This document shows positions 38,031-51,870 of a DNA stretch of 64,000 bases, piece by piece. The position numbers and the translations under genes are program-made. The number at the start of each line of letters is the position of its first letter. Position 1 is the first letter of the stretch. The notes beneath the pieces are model-generated. The model searched no databases, had not been told where the DNA came from, and saw nothing but the letters and a program-made list of their open reading frames with translations. The stretch covers positions 434,001-498,000 of the forward strand of contig JAQOTA010000027.1 of the NCBI GenBank assembly GCA_029532415.1. The letters run 5' to 3'. The stretch comes from Marasmius tenuissimus (taxonomy: Eukaryota > Basidiomycota > Agaricomycetes > Agaricales > Marasmiaceae).

Positions 38031-39840
38031 GAAAGATGGGATACCATTAAAGTGGATGGGGACCTCAACAGGTTAAGATACCTAGCTTGGCTTCAGAATC
38101 CCCCTCATATGATTTACATTCCACAACTACATCTCGAACTCCTCCGTATTTTCTACTTGACTCGTAACGCTCGTTGCTCTTGCGCAAATCAACCAACCTC
38201 ATTTCCACTCTTCATCTGATTCGGAACCCTGAGACCAGTATCAACGCTTTCTCTGCCATTGGTCTCAACTTCGATGGCGACCACCACGGAAACCTTTGCT
38301 CTACACCTCAGAGCCAGGTCTCTAGGCTACCACACCGCGCCGTGATCCTCTCCGAGTGCAATCCAAGCATTGATTTCGTCGTTTCTTCTTGGGCTCAAAC
38401 TGTTTCACGATTACCCAGATGTGGCCGTAAATGGACGGACGATGAATGTTGATGGAAACCTCTGCAACGATGGTGGTCCCTGACGCCCATATATGCAGCT
38501 TCCGAGTCCCAGGTTCGTGTCACTACTCGAGGAAGAAACCCAACATCTTGCCATCCCCTCCGACAGATCTTCTCTACAACCGTCGCCACTAGTGACCACC
38601 ATCGCTGGCCCCATCACTGGTCATCACCTGCAAACGTCCCTCCATCATTGCCTGTAGCTGCATGAGACGCCATGGCGATGAGCGACGCACCCATTTCGAA
38701 CCTCAAAACCTATACCCCAACGAAACCCGACCCAAGTGGGCGGCTCCTTTCATATGTCGTGCATCCCGGCTGAGTGTGTATGGAAGCGTTCGATGTGATG
38801 GTTCGAGTTCGTGGAGGGTAACTTGAGAGGACGGAGGCTGGGCTTTGGCTGGGGCTGAGTGAATCGGGGGATGAAGCCGATGAAGTGTCTAGCACGACGT
38901 AGGATTGGAACTTGCTCGTCTGAATGGTGGAGACGCCGAACGATGACGCTGGTATCCCACCAGGCCTTTCGCGAGCGCCTCGAAAATCTCCTCCCTTCTG
39001 GGAAGTGGAAAGAGCCCGCGAGACGTTCACCCAGTCGACGTCCACTGTGCTACTACAATGAGGGTCGGAGAGCTAAGAACCCGGGAGGGATTGATGCCGT
39101 TCAGAGTATGGAACTCAAGCTTCAAGTATTGCAAATTGTATATATGCGAAAGGGCAATTAGCTTCACGCTGATGGATATATCAACGTGAGTTTCCCCCAT
39201 CGTCCAAATCCTCTGAACTGTGACTGACCGCGTCCTCATCAATACTATAGCTTAATGACATATGACGGAGGCCTCTGTAGCTTTAATCTTGGTACCGGTG
39301 CTCTGAGCTGTCGCTGGTATTTGCGAGTTGTGTTTACGGGTTTCGTCGTTATACCGCCTAATCCATCAATAGTTATCCTTCCCTCGTTGTAACCACACTA
39401 CTCACTCAGAAAGAACTTGACTATGCCAATTCTCCTCTGCTGCGTGTACTATACACGGTCGCGAAGCGGGTTGAGTACGCAAAGGGTAGCTTCTGACTAC
39501 GGACACAATCTTTTAATATACCTCGGGATCTTCTGACATTTGTTCTCGGTAACATCGTATTCATACTTCTGCACGAATCACGAATGTATGTAACATATAT
39601 CAGTATTCAACACGTACAAGAGACAACCGTACCCACACTGAGTTCGCGCGCAATCAATGTCCCAATGCATATCTAAATTAGCCTCAAATCGTCGTATCGT
39701 AGCTGAACGCTGTAAGTAAAACTACAGGCCCCGAATTGTTGTCTGGCCTATTGTCTTGATGCAGAATGAGCATAGGCTAACATATAGCATGAGGGTGGCG
39801 TCAGGAGAAGATTGGCAAACCAACAAAGGTTGTTGCCCAC
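38031..39840. other. Intergenic, no gene supported
   Basis: Open stretches on both strands near 38,170-38,620 and 38,710-39,240 overlap each other and share no motif with any other part of the window. Nothing here has a convincing splice pattern. The area probably contains decayed copies of the flanking repeat unit. Confidence 0.35.
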
Positions 39841-42000
39841 GCGGATGTGCACCCCATTCCAACAAGAAAGACGTGCATCGACACCCAAACTACCCGCCGA
39901 GAGCCTGACCACCCATCCTACACCCAGTCGCAAGCAGCGAGCCCACACCCGTATCTCGAGAGGCCTCTGTCCCAAATCCAGGACGAGCTAGCGCGATTCC
40001 TGAAGGAAAGACCGCCAGGGATATTGATCGTGACGACTGCCGAAGTGGAGTAACAAGTTGGTGCGAGTGGGCCGCATAAGTGTTGGTGTACACACACCCG
40101 TCCTCGGAGAAGGCCGCAAACGTCCGAGATCGTTAAAAGAGGTCGTTTGGGACGGCGATGGAACAGACGAGTGTAGAGATGTAACACTGAATATCGCTGG
40201 GCCGATAGTGTTGCTGCAACCAGCTTGAATCCCAATCCATTCGTTCTTTCCATTGCTCTGGGTTGCACAACACAATCCAACAACTCCTCCCTCTCCAACC
40301 CAAGCGTCTCTGGAACGATTCGAAACCCATAAGCGGCCGATACCACTGCTCTTCGGTGCCTCTCCTAGCATGTGCCTGTTCGATTCATTGAGCCCGCGCC
40401 CAACTCTCCTCATCAGAGGTCCCTTTGTCCACGCTGCTGGGAAGCCGAGTCCAGATCTTGTAGCAAGGACTGTTCGGTACTTTGATTATGGTGGTAATGG
40501 AGCACTCGTGGGAGATAGATGACGTTGAGGCTCGCTTTTGAGCTGGCGTTCATCGTGGCCATCGTGCCATAGAGTCGATTTCGCAAGCATTGCGGAGATG
40601 GAGGTGACACGTTTCCGAAAAGTAAGGAGAAGCGTGAACACCGTCTACGTCGAGCCTGAGTGGGTGCTGGAGCCGACTGGCACGGTCTAACCATCACCAA
40701 TATCTCACCAAAATCTCCATCCTACCCGCTCTTCCCCACTGCTGGTAACCATCCAATCGCACAAGGTAACCTTGGAGTTCTGTCTCAACTACTAGCCCAC
40801 CATTAACGCCCTCCACTCCAATCATTGAAGCCACGGTTGACGCTTGTGCCTTGGAGTTATAGAGCGTTACGGTAGCGGAATTGAGCATGGCATGTAACGT
40901 CAGAACCGATAATCTTTGTTTGTTAGAGGAAGATGGGCTAGCTAGGCAGTGTTCGCGTAGTATCCTCAGGGTGAAGGTTGACAAGGAGCGACACGTTTGG
41001 ACTCTGATCAGGGTTTGGTACGGTTTGGGTGAAGCAGTGCTCATCGTGATTGTTCCAATAGGCGTTCATAGAGGTTTCTGTGTGCTTTCCCGCTGCCCAT
41101 CGTTCTCTGGTCGAGCCTCGGTCCTGACGCTCATCAGTTCCCAGCTCTATCATCCAACATCCAGATCTCGTTCAACCTCGTCTCCACGTAAAGCCCATGT
41201 CAGTGTTCCTGCTCGAGCCACGGCGGTGGACACCCGACAGCTTCAAAAGGGCGACCACTAGATCTCTATCCGATGCTGCCCTGATATCGACTTTGAGGAA
41301 GGGTATTTCGAGTAGGTTTTCGAATGGTGATGGTAGAGGCCAAGGGGTCTGGTTACGGTCGGTTGAATGCAGTACCGTTGGGATCGGGTTTATGGGCGTA
41401 GCCGCGACTGATTTTGGAGAGTTCGACGATGAAGAAACGAAATTGTCGAGATTGGATGGGACGATGGTTAAGGTTTTCGTGCAGGGAGGTGACTGTGGAT
41501 AAATCGAGTCAGATCAGCGAAGCAATGAAGAACAAGAATTACTCATACGCTTTCCGATGGAGAGCCCTAGAAAATAATAGCACGTAGCGAAGAACGGAAT
41601 CTTCGGCCGTTCATCGGAAGCTAGGTTATTGAAGGTATTCCAACGGGTCGAATGAGGGGCTGCTGGTAGATGAGAATTAGATGTCTGGTCGGTTAAAAAG
41701 CCAAGACAAGGGAGAAAAGAGGTCGTATGATCACGAATGCACAGGAAAGATAAGAACGAGAAAGAAACATACCGAAAGATAATATAGTCTCTCCTTTGCC
41801 CCGCCCTTGTAAACTTTAGCTGCGTCTGGTGAGAGGTTTAGAATATTTGTTGGTATCGTTCTTGACGCGCATAACGGCCAGGGCGAGCAGCTGCGCTCCC
41901 CAGATAGATAAGAAATATCGACGGTGGTAGAGACAGCTAGGCGTTGACAGGGATTGAAGCTTGAAATTGGAAGGGTAGTTGAAACGTTTTTAGCCTGCAG
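39841..42000 (-). pseudogene. Degenerate membrane-protein-like unit C
   Basis: Related to units A, B and D. The string tcctcggagaaggcc at 40,100 recurs at 49,006, and the following cgtccgaga block is shared. Toward the 5' end, the exon corresponding to that of unit B (41,540-41,700) contains in-frame stops, and the downstream exon retains a tail with PWPLPSPFENLLE, matching unit A's PFPSTLPISRENLLE. This is a clear pseudogene. Confidence 0.38.
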
Positions 42001-44259
42001 AATCGCATTGAGGCCGAATGTTTAGTCTCCCCCAGGCAGACTCTCACGGCTGCGGGCACTTACCGAATGTTCACAAAACGAAGTGAAAGAAAAACCACCT
42101 CCAGGCTGGTCACCCTTCCTACTACCAAATTCCATGAGGGTTTCCATCGAGTCATTCCGATTTCTGCTCTCCGCGATGATTTAGGTATGCGAACGAAGGA
42201 CGGGAATTTCACTCACGAGTAAACCCGAATAAACCTTCCTGAGTCTTGCTAGTCCAAAGTACTTGGCATTTTCGTAGCTACCCGGAATACTATCCGGTCT
42301 TAGGAAGAACAGGAATGCGAAATGAGATGAGGGTAGTCCAAGTCGAGTACGGGCGCTTAGCTAACAGATCTCGCCTTGGACCGGAAGCGCGGCTCATCTC
42401 AGGCTCCGACCATGACCTCAGTCGCTTTGAGTGTCACTCATTCAAGTTCACGCTGGCTTCAAACCTGGAACGGACACTGGTACATCTTGAAATAGAGGGA
42501 AAAGGAGATAAGTGCGACGGGTCTTGAGAAAGGTGCGTTCAAATTTCTGACCAGGCACGCAGCAAAATCGAGAGTTCGACAACAATTTCGTTCGCATACC
42601 TAGTCCTTGCGATCTCCATCTATTCAAGCTCTGCCAGAACCTCAAGAACCTGACAAGATTAGCAAAGTATATAGAACCTCGCTCGCCGAAAGCTACAGGA
42701 TCCCGAGCGACTCGAGACACTCTTGGACAAGAGTCCCTATAACTCTCAACATAGCCACTCCTATGACCGAAAATCCAGCATGCAATGAACTCAAGACTGT
42801 AAATAACGGCCACTCCTCCCTGCTCTCACCTACGTCGCCCAGGCCTCGCTCCGACGAAGATACAGCCAGCAACATACCGCCATAACGCGTCTACTTGACG
42901 GATCGGATATGAAGCTTTCAGGTAGACGGGAGGATAGGTTCTGATGGTGGGGACAAGCGAAGCGAGCGGGAGCAGCTTTCAAACTTACCAAAGATGGAGG
43001 AACGAGTGGGTGTTCTGGAGTTGGTGTCATGGTGTTACCGTCAACTCGGGCTCGTTCACAAACTCCTTCTCACCACTGGCTTTTGTGGACGAATAGAGCT
43101 CGCCAACCCCGTATGTCGCGGTCTCAAAGAGTTCTGTAATAGTCAACACCCTCCACTGCAGAAGGTTTAGGCGGCTCTTCGGTGCATAGATGAATGCTTG
43201 AGATGGACTTGTATATTCCTACCTTCAACCTTGTCTTCCTCGACCCACACCTACAACCTCCCTTCTACTGTTATTCGACAATCGTGGCTGGTTGTTTTAT
43301 CGGCTACTTATCTTGATATAATATGCACTAGGATCTCCCTGGTTTCCTTTATGTCGTCTCTCGCTCTTTACTTGCGTTGTACGCATGCTTGCTATCCGTC
43401 TACAGATCGCAGACACACAATCTTTCTCTCCTTCACTACCTACGTCACACAGTCAAGGAAATGGATATTATCCACGGTCTTCCTTCATGAACCCGACGAA
43501 CAAGGCGGTTGACCTGCTTGTAAATGGGTCCGGGGCCAGGGATATATTGCCCTTTTTGGTCAGCATTGGCATAATGTCAGAAGAAATCCTTCCCACAACC
43601 GCCAGTCCACTGCTAACGCGCTGACAGCGAATCCGAGGTTGGGTGGTATTCCGGCTTTCTCGCTGGCTCCATTGTACCTTCATTGACCAGGCGACTGCGA
43701 CTCCAGCAGAGCGGTCACCAGTGAACTGAAGCCGGCAAGGACAACGTGTTTTATCTATCTGGATCGAGATCGACGAGCGATTGGGGTGGGAACAAGAAAT
43801 TCAAAGCAGAGAGACGTTACAAATAACACTAAGTACTTCCAGTTCGACGCTACCTCAATTTAACGATGGGTCTAAACAATATGTCTCCATGCAGGCCGTA
43901 TGCACCCTCAGCTCGAAAGAAACGACACTCTCGCTCGCCAGAGACAGCAGCATGCACTGGAAGAACTTCTCTAACTCACGATGACACCCCATCGCCACAT
44001 CCCTCTCAGCTTCACGAGAATTCAATTTGGGATCGATTCGGTGTGATACGTCGACGAAAGGCACGATTACGTTGGATACAGCCGCATCCTGATTCGGGCG
44101 TTTGGTGGTCTGGTCGGGCGGCGAAATTTCTGTGTTCGGAAGTTTCGATATGAATCCCAAATTGTAGGATGACGGAGGATCTCGTCGGCGCCGAGCACAC
44201 TCGGAGATCTGGAGACGAGTCCTCGCCTCAAGTGGTCACGGGCTGTTGGGATAACAGGT
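42001..44259. other. Intergenic with a short gene-fragment repeat
   Basis: Mostly without support for a gene. Bases about 43,030-43,170 form a diverged fragment of the segment at 27,460-27,590 (readable in both as TTG.xxRIxLxNx). The remainder shows overlapping short frames on both strands with no splice consistency. Confidence 0.35.
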
Positions 44260-45400
44260 GGAATGTGGGCTCTTGATCGTGCAGGTGCGTGTTCCTTTTA
44301 CTTTACCTTGAGTATCGATGTTTCTTACCACTACACTCCTCTCGAGAATAGGCCTACCCGGGCTAACCAATACAGAGAAATGGCTTATATGAGAACTAAA
44401 ATCGGCTCATACTCTTGGCCCAACAGTTCTTACAGCTCGTGTTGCGGCACGGCATGAACCTGCCAGTGACACTTATGAATGAAAATTCTGCCTGTATCAG
44501 TGGCAGTAGGCCGGAGGGTGGTCAGCCTGATCTACCACCAAGCTCCGTGATAGCGCTCCAAACCATAGAAACATCGTCTCCATTTTGATTCTACCTCGAG
44601 TCCGACGCTAGTCAGCAGTCAACGGCTCACAATCGGTGAAACCAGAACTTGTAAATGTCACTTGAGTCGTCGTCGCAACCACTGCCTTATCCAACATCTT
44701 TAGCAGTTTGTTCGAACTCCTGGATGCCTCCCTCCGAGCCTTATGAGGCAGTTCCTTCGACTATCACCCAACCATCAAGCCCGATGTCGGTCAATCCCCA
44801 GACCCTCTACAGCGCACGGTTTCAGATCTTTGATGCCTACATCTGTGAAGGCGCCCGTCTCTTTTCGGATTTATGGGCTCTCGCCTCGTGCCCTTCTCGT
44901 GTCATCGCAACAAACGTGCCTCCGAGTATCCTCATAGGCATCGATCTCTTTATACTCCTCTCGCCGTGATCAACCATCCCTCGACTCGAAGTTCTGGGAT
45001 GGTATCACCTATGATAACCACTATACCGCCGCAATCCCAAAACGAGCAGCCTCTGGGTTGTTTTACACGACATTCAATCGTATCAACCAGGACCATGGAG
45101 CCAACGGGAAACCGATCAGCTCGCTAGCGCCCATTTCAGGCTGTATCTGCTTAGTCCGTCCAGCCCTAGGCTATGCAATCATCTTCCATTCATCAAGGGC
45201 GTGGATCAGGTGTGTTTTCCGTTCGAAAGGAAAGCCCGCGAACGTTGATGTATTTTTGAACGAAGTTTCACGGTGGGTGGCATGACTTTGGCTGGAATCT
45301 GCCGGTGTTGATTCCGCCACTCTACAGCAATGCCACCTGACACGTTGTTTCATCGTGGTTGAATGCCTGGTGGGAAATATCCGTCCAGGGGAAATCTGCG
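44260..45400. repeat. Duplicated 5' flank of F1 copy 3 (matches 30,640-31,700)
   Basis: Counterpart of 30,640-31,700, at an offset near 13.7 kb, the same as the distance between F1 copies 2 and 3. It includes a plus-strand open frame at 44,655-44,969 with coding-like composition (FQIFDAYICEGARLF), whose counterpart in the other copy is disrupted. Confidence 0.58.
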
Positions 45401-45714
45401 AAGGCCTTGTTCAAGCCTGTGCGCCCTCAAGAAGAGGAGAGGAATCTGGGAACATATTTAACAGTTTAGGCCCGAGGGAAGTAACCCGTTCGACGTCGAC
45501 ATTAGGCTCGGGCTGTGTTCACGGTATATGAAACTGCGGTAGTGGTTCCTGAACACGCTCGGATTTCGCCGCGTTAAGGTTTCATATCAACTATCAGTTA
45601 GACAATCGCGGTGTTGCGCACATGTGGGATAACATGCGGCCTTAGGCCTGAGCCTCGTAATATATATATGGCTGACGTTCTGTGTCTGCTGGTCCTCAAA
45701 CCCACCACGACCTA

Positions 45715-48223
45715 ATGTCTGAACCTTCCTCCTTCTCCACTGCCGGTTACGGTGAACCAAGCTCTAGCGGCCTTGAACTTCAAGTCGTGTCTAGTGGGAG
45801 AGATCACAACGTCAATAATGGTTCTGGGAACTTCAATGTCCACAACACCAACGTAGTCCAGCAAGCGCAACGAATACGATGGTATATTCGAGGGACTGAT
45901 GAAGAGGAAGAGGAGTATGACCAGGTGGGCAATGATTTTGCGATCTTTGGATGTACTGAAGGCTCACTCGAGTTGACTATTCCAGTACAACGAGTATAGA
46001 CGTGGTGATATCCGGCTCCTTCGAAAAATTCATCATGAAATACTCAGTGAATGGGATTGGGAGGCGCGCCGATATGTTCCATTGGATTGCGAGCGAACTA
46101 TTTGGCTTGGGGAGATTGTGTGCGGTGACATGAAAGGCACACTAGTCACTGTTGAGTGTTTTGAAGGCCTTAATGCCTCAGAGGTATGAATCGGCAGTTC
46201 TTCCGGGCAGTCGCTTACTGACCTAACCAAACAGAAATGGAAGAGCAGTTTCCGGCAGTATGCAGTGAATTTGTACGTCTCACATCTATTGGTCCTGTTG
46301 AAGACGATTTAAGTCTGAAGCCCGGTAGACTTGAGGATAGCGCCCACCTCGTAGGGCTTAACCGGTCAAAAATCCCGCAACTAATTCTCTTAGGCGGTAG
46401 GTAGCCTTATTGGCGGCCAATGGAGGATAACTAATTCATAGTTGACTTCAGAGCTTGTGCCCGCTGCGGTTTTTGCAAGGAGCTTAGGACAGCTATGTTT
46501 GATGTATCTCTACGACGTATATGTGAGTAGCAAAGTCGTCAAAATGAACAAATTAATGAAACTGTTATAGACACACTTTCGCTGCACAGAGGAAGAGTTG
46601 TGGATGGATACTGGAAGAGGAGTCCTCTGTCGTGGTCCAAAGGGGCCAGCCCACCAGTATCATCTTGGCCTTGCCCGTGGTGCAATAGAGAACCCGGTTG
46701 CGACTGCAGATGTTTTCAAGGAAGATGTTTTGACGCGCTATTTGGCAAGTCAAAACTCGTGGTGGATAGATGGAATGTTCATGCTGGGAATGTGGTTGGA
46801 TTGGGGTGACGTAGATGTGCCTGAATGGGTTGATCGGCCGACGGTGTTTTGCACTTTGACAAACACCCCCATCGCTGTCGCAAACAACGTCTGGGAGAGC
46901 TATAGCGACTCTCTCGAAGAGCGAAAGTTGTTGGGAAATGGATGTACGAGGTGAGTTCCCTGCGAACCACAGGCTACTTGGCCCAACTGACCAGGGTAAT
47001 TGTAGATTTCGGCTCAAAGATGGACACACTACACATTTTAGGTTGGTGTTGAATGTCTTTGCAGAGCGGGCCTGGCTGTCGCAGGCATCGAGTGTATTCC
47101 ATGCCCGTGGAATACCGTTGGAAAAGGATCTCGGTGTTTTCGGTACGTCATTCTTTGTTTCCCTTTCCATCTCCTGACATTGCCCAGCGCTGATTACGCC
47201 GAAGGCGACATTGGAAGGCACAGTTTCTGAATCCGAGGAAGAACGCAAACATCGACTTGAACAGCCAATCTACCTTTTTTCCCGTCCACCTTCTCGCAAC
47301 CTACTCGATGGCGACACCTCCAGCCTCCACTACTGGTCTTTCCAAGAAAGTGGTCAACCTCCTCTCTCACCAGAAGTCTGTCGCAAGCTCGGCCTCCCCA
47401 TCGAGCTCAAGCTTCACGGCACTCGCCCCACCTCACGCTCCTGGAGAACCGATAGATACAAATTGATTCACCAGTACCAACTCCTCCGAGGTTCCGACCC
47501 CGCCACTATCGACTTCGCTCGACATACCGGAGACAATGATAACATTTTCCGCGCAATAAACGACTCGGATCGATTTGAGGCCTTACTAAAAGGTGTGTTT
47601 ACTTCTCGCTCACCTAGTCACATCAATGAGTCGCAAAATCCTGAAATCTCTCCAGATTCTGCTCTTGTGAACGCAAGATGCGAGCCCGCTACCTTAGTGG
47701 ACTACATTATTGATGACTTGCACCGGAGACCTATCGCTGAAGAAGGAGGGACCAAGGACCGCATTCATAAAGAACAGGTGGGTGTGCTCTCATCCCGTTC
47801 CCATTACCTGTCTCCTTACGCATTGCGCACGCCTCACAGGATATTCATTACGAGGAAGACAATACCAGCAACGGGCAGATCGTTGAGGAAACCGGTATAA
47901 GGCTTGACGAAACTGACTACGAAATAATCGAGCCAGGCGTTGAGAACCCAATGGAAGAAGGCTCCAGTTTTCATACAACAGGTAACCACAGCACTACTAT
48001 GTAGTCGGCGGCATTCTCTGATCAATATTGTTGTCCGGTCCCAGATCTTTCCCACCCTCGACATTCAAGTACCCGACTCCACGTTTCAAGTAACTTCCTC
48101 GAGACTGGTAAGTCGCGCAACGACCACCCATGATAAATGTATTGCTGCTCACGCAGCTGCTCTTCAGCCACCCAATCAACGCTTACTCTTTCTCGCTGGG
48201 GGAGGTCCCTGATAAAACCCTAG
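45715..48223 (+). CDS. F1 family copy 3, 650 residues
   Basis: Eleven exons join in phase: 45,715-45,924; 45,986-46,183; 46,235-46,272; 46,329-46,396; 46,452-46,522; 46,571-46,950; 47,006-47,142; 47,188-47,777; 47,840-47,981; 48,045-48,107; 48,168-48,223. The N-terminus is Ser-rich, then GRDHNVNNGSGNFNVHNTN (residues 28-46). Core blocks: NRSKIPQLILLGE, DTGRGVLCRGPKGP (about 208-221), VDRPTVFCTLTNTPIAVA, AWLSQASSVFHARGIPLEKD, PIYLFSRPPSRNLLDG, SPEVCRKLGLPIELKL and YKLIHQYQLLRG. Exon 8 reads through the position where copies 1 and 2 have an extra intron. The final exon ends TLSRWGRSLIKP, matching the end of copy 2 (TLYNWGRFL). Retaining the intron after 47,981 gives an alternative stop at 48,002. 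Function unknown; no signal peptide or membrane span seen. Confidence 0.84.
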
Positions 48224-48739
48224 TCTGGGTGTCATTCATGCACTGAAGACCAGACTTCAGATATCGAGCCAAGGGGCGAGATACCGGGCGCAAAAGAAGG
48301 TTCTGGGAGGGACATCCAGGGCTCACGCCTCCGTTTGGGCTCAGGCAGCATCTCAGAATCCTGACGGCGGACATCTACTGGTTACGGACACGATCTATGT
48401 CTATCTCTCGATACCTTTCGATACTCTTTCTCTCTAGTATTGTATTCGTACTAATCGCGAATCTATGTAAAACCTATCAGTATTGAACACGTACAAGGGC
48501 CAGCCATGAACCAGCCGCCCTGATTTCAGGCATACACATCCCGATGTACACCTGAATGAGCCCTGCAGCTTGGATTCAGAGACTCGTATCATATTGTATC
48601 ATAGCCGAACACTCGGATGAATAATACTACCCCGAATCGTCGTCTGGCGCAATGTCTTGACGCACAATAAGCATAGGCCTAAGAGAGTAGCATTGGGAGA
48701 AGGCCAACCAACGAACGAACATAAGAAAAACTCGTTACT

Positions 48740-51700
48740 CACGCGGATATGCACCCCACCCCGGCCAAAAGACGTGCATCCATGCCCAAACTACCCAACA
48801 AGAGCCTACTCCCCCCATCCTACATCCCAGTCGCGAGCAGCAAACTCACGCTCATATCGAGGGGCCAATCCTCCCGTTTCAGAGCAAGCCAGCGTGGCTC
48901 CTAAAGAAAAGACTGCAGGAGATATCGATCATGATGACCGCCGGCAGAGCGGAACAAGGAGTTGGCGTGAGTGGGCTAGCACGAGTGTTGGTGTCCATAG
49001 ACCCATCCTCGGAGAAGGCCACAAACGTCCGAGACCATCAAAAGGAGGCTTTTGGAGCGGTGATAGGGTAGACGAGTGTGGAGGTATTGCACTGAATATC
49101 GCTGAATTGATAATGTTGCTGTGGCCAGCTTCGCCCACCCGAACCCCAATTCATTCGTTCCTTCCATCCGTAGTTTTGCTCCAGGTTGCGCGACACGATC
49201 CGACACCTCCTTTCTCCCCAACCAAAGCATCCCCAGAACGATTGGAAGCCCATAGACAGTCGATACTACTGCTCTTCGGTGCCTCTCCCAACATGTGCCT
49301 GTTCGATTCATCGCGCCCGCACCCAACTCTCCTCATCAGAGGTCCCTCGGTCTAATTACCGGAAGCCCAACGCTGGTAGGAAGACGAGTTCAGATCCCGC
49401 AGCAAGGACCGCACGGAGCCTCGATTATAGTGGTGATGAAACACTCGCGGAAGATAGATGACGTTAAGGCTCGCTTTCGACCCGGTGTTCATCATGGCCG
49501 TCGAACGGAATAGAGAGTCGACTTGGCGAGCATTGCGAAGAATGGAGGTGATAGGTTTTCTGATTAGAATCAAAGAGCATGAACGTCGCCGGCGGGGAAG
49601 GCAGCGCATCTCCACCGTCCTAGCAAGCCTGAGCAAGTGCTGTAGCCGACTGGTATGGCCCATCGATCGCCAACATCCCATGAGTAGCTCTGTTCTACCC
49701 GCTCTTCGAACAACCGCCCAAGGTGACCCTGGAATTCGGTCTCATACCGGTAAACTGTTGATACCACTTCCTCTCCCAATATGGGATTCAGGCGCTCATA
49801 AACTCTGAGCCTGCATCCGAGTCTCCACGGGCAAAAGCCAAGCGCGAATTCTGGAGCTAAGGTCGCCCAAGTGTTCAAGTATACGTAGTCGAGATACATG
49901 CGGATGATCTGGGATGATCATAGGGACAATTGTCATAACAGCAATCACGATGGCGGAATGGAGCCTCGTGAAGGGCAGAGCAACGACGAAGATGGATATC
50001 GAATCGTGGTTGCCGGGAGAGCAGCACCGAGAACTCGGAAATCGCAGATATTCGTGACGCAGAGAGGGCTAGCACGCCTGGTGTTGACGTTCTGCATAAA
50101 CGTGAACCGTAAGCACAACCCATCAATGGAAGGAGGGATATACAACGTACGATCACCATCTCAAACTTGATTAGAAAAAAGGAGGGTATCGTATGCTGCC
50201 CAACCGGAGACAGGCCGGGTTATCCGTCAGCTCCTCGCAAGGAATTGGTAACGGTGGGATCTGCTTTCGGGTTGGATAGTGGAAGGCTTCATCGTGACGA
50301 CTATCAAATCTAGTGAACAACGAAGAGTCGGTCTAGAAAGCATCGTGGAAATGGTGGAGGCTTGAACGGTGCTGACGAAAGGTAAATGGTCTCCATTGTG
50401 TCGAGCCAAAGGGAGCCAACTGGTACGTTCTAGGCACTACTGATCCTCTTGCCACCGTCTCGAGTCGTTCCAAGGGCTGCCCGCCCTCCTGCTCCCTCCT
50501 GCTCCTACGCTCATTAAAGCCGCCAGAATCCGAGCTGGAGTTCGGCGTTCAATCGTCATCCCTAGCGCCAATGTCCTCCTCTAGTTGCCAACGACACGTG
50601 TAACGTCCATCCTTGGGTATCATGCAGTAGTGCAACGATATTGAGTACAGCTATTCGGTGGGAAGGTAGGTCGGGTAGGTGTTCGCATAGAGTGGGCGAG
50701 GCAAGTGTGGTTGGGTTTGAATGCAACACATGGTGCTCTTCGTGGAGAGTTCGGATAACAGAAATATTCCTTGTAGAGAGGTAGGCCGCAGGTGTTGAAA
50801 GCTGATGAACAATCTGGGTTGCTATGTCTGAGCCATCACCCACCCCGTTCGAGTACCGCTTGAGCCGAGTGTCCATCGATCCATCTCTTGTCCATGATCA
50901 CTACCTCCGTCAACGTTCTATTCCACCAATACCAACTCTCCTTCTAGATTTTACAGCGGCGATGGTACCGGATAGGCCGCCACCACATCTCTATCCGACC
51001 TAGTGCCGAGGCATCAACACCCTTGCGTTCGAGTGGATCGTTGCCGAACTTCGATGGAGTGGAGGGGGAAGAATCTGTTCACGATCGTAGCAGCGCTATA
51101 ACATGGATCGTGAGAGTAGATCATGAGGCTTGGAAACGATGAGTTTCGGTGGGCGACGGCTGAGTCTTTCATACAGAGGGATCTAATGAGATAAAAGAAG
51201 ACATAAAGCATAGGGCGTTACTCACGCAATCTTTCAGTACATCCCAAGCTCCTAGTAGCCTCGAGGATCAGCTCATTAAGCAAGCGTGAGCAATGTAAGT
51301 TGATGTCGGTCGGTCTTTTGGGAGCTGGATTTTCCACGTGTGTTTGACTGGATTACAAGGAGCTTCGATAGAGATACATTGGCGCTTTGGTTTGGGCTAG
51401 CAAATAGCAGGGTGATTCTGGAGGCAAAAGACAAAAAGAGAACATGATCACCAAACACAGAGAAAAAGAATCGAAAAGACACATACCGTCAGATTGACCC
51501 GAGCAGCGAACAGACTACCGGTTCTTCCTCTGCTTTTATCGGACAGATGTATCATAGTGTCTGTCAGTGAGACTTTCCCAGCGCATGAGATAGCTAGGGT
51601 GTATGGAGCGAGGGTAGCTGGGGCGTGCCAAGGAGAGGTACAAGAGTGTTCAACATTGAACTGGCGAGAAATGCTGTCAGGCCGAACATTCCCAGACACA

Positions 51701-51870
51701 ACAAATGACATACCTTTGGGACTTCTTGTGAGAATTCCCATGGTAAATTGGATGATGGCAAGACAGAAATGCGAGACGAAAGTGAGGTTGTTGTCATGGG
51801 CGCTTAGGTAATAGATCTTCGCTTGGACCGCTGCACCCACGACAGCCCACGACTTCAACAACAAGAACAA
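48740..51870 (-). pseudogene. Degenerate membrane-protein-like unit D
   Basis: The best-preserved piece of this family is the exon at about 51,500-51,870: AAVQAKIYYLSAHDNNLTFV then CLAIIQFTMGI, and later SLTDTMIHLSDKSRGRTGS. These resemble DUF6534-type proteins, which typically read VQxFFAxRIYxLS, a helix with xLxxxQF, then TDxxIxxxMxxxLxxSRTGF. Such proteins are seven-helix membrane proteins of unknown function, expanded in mushrooms. Further 3' the copy decays; a tail piece near 51,010-51,110 aligns weakly with units A and C. Bases 48,740-49,350 form the repeat shared with unit C; one plus-strand frame there (48,657-49,355, 232 residues) is open but appears fortuitous. Confidence 0.42.

Noticed and set aside
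48657..49355. Plus-strand 232-residue frame
   Set aside because: The homologous repeat at 39.85-40.4 kb has no matching open frame and the composition is low-complexity Pro/Ser/Arg; treated as fortuitous within a decayed unit.
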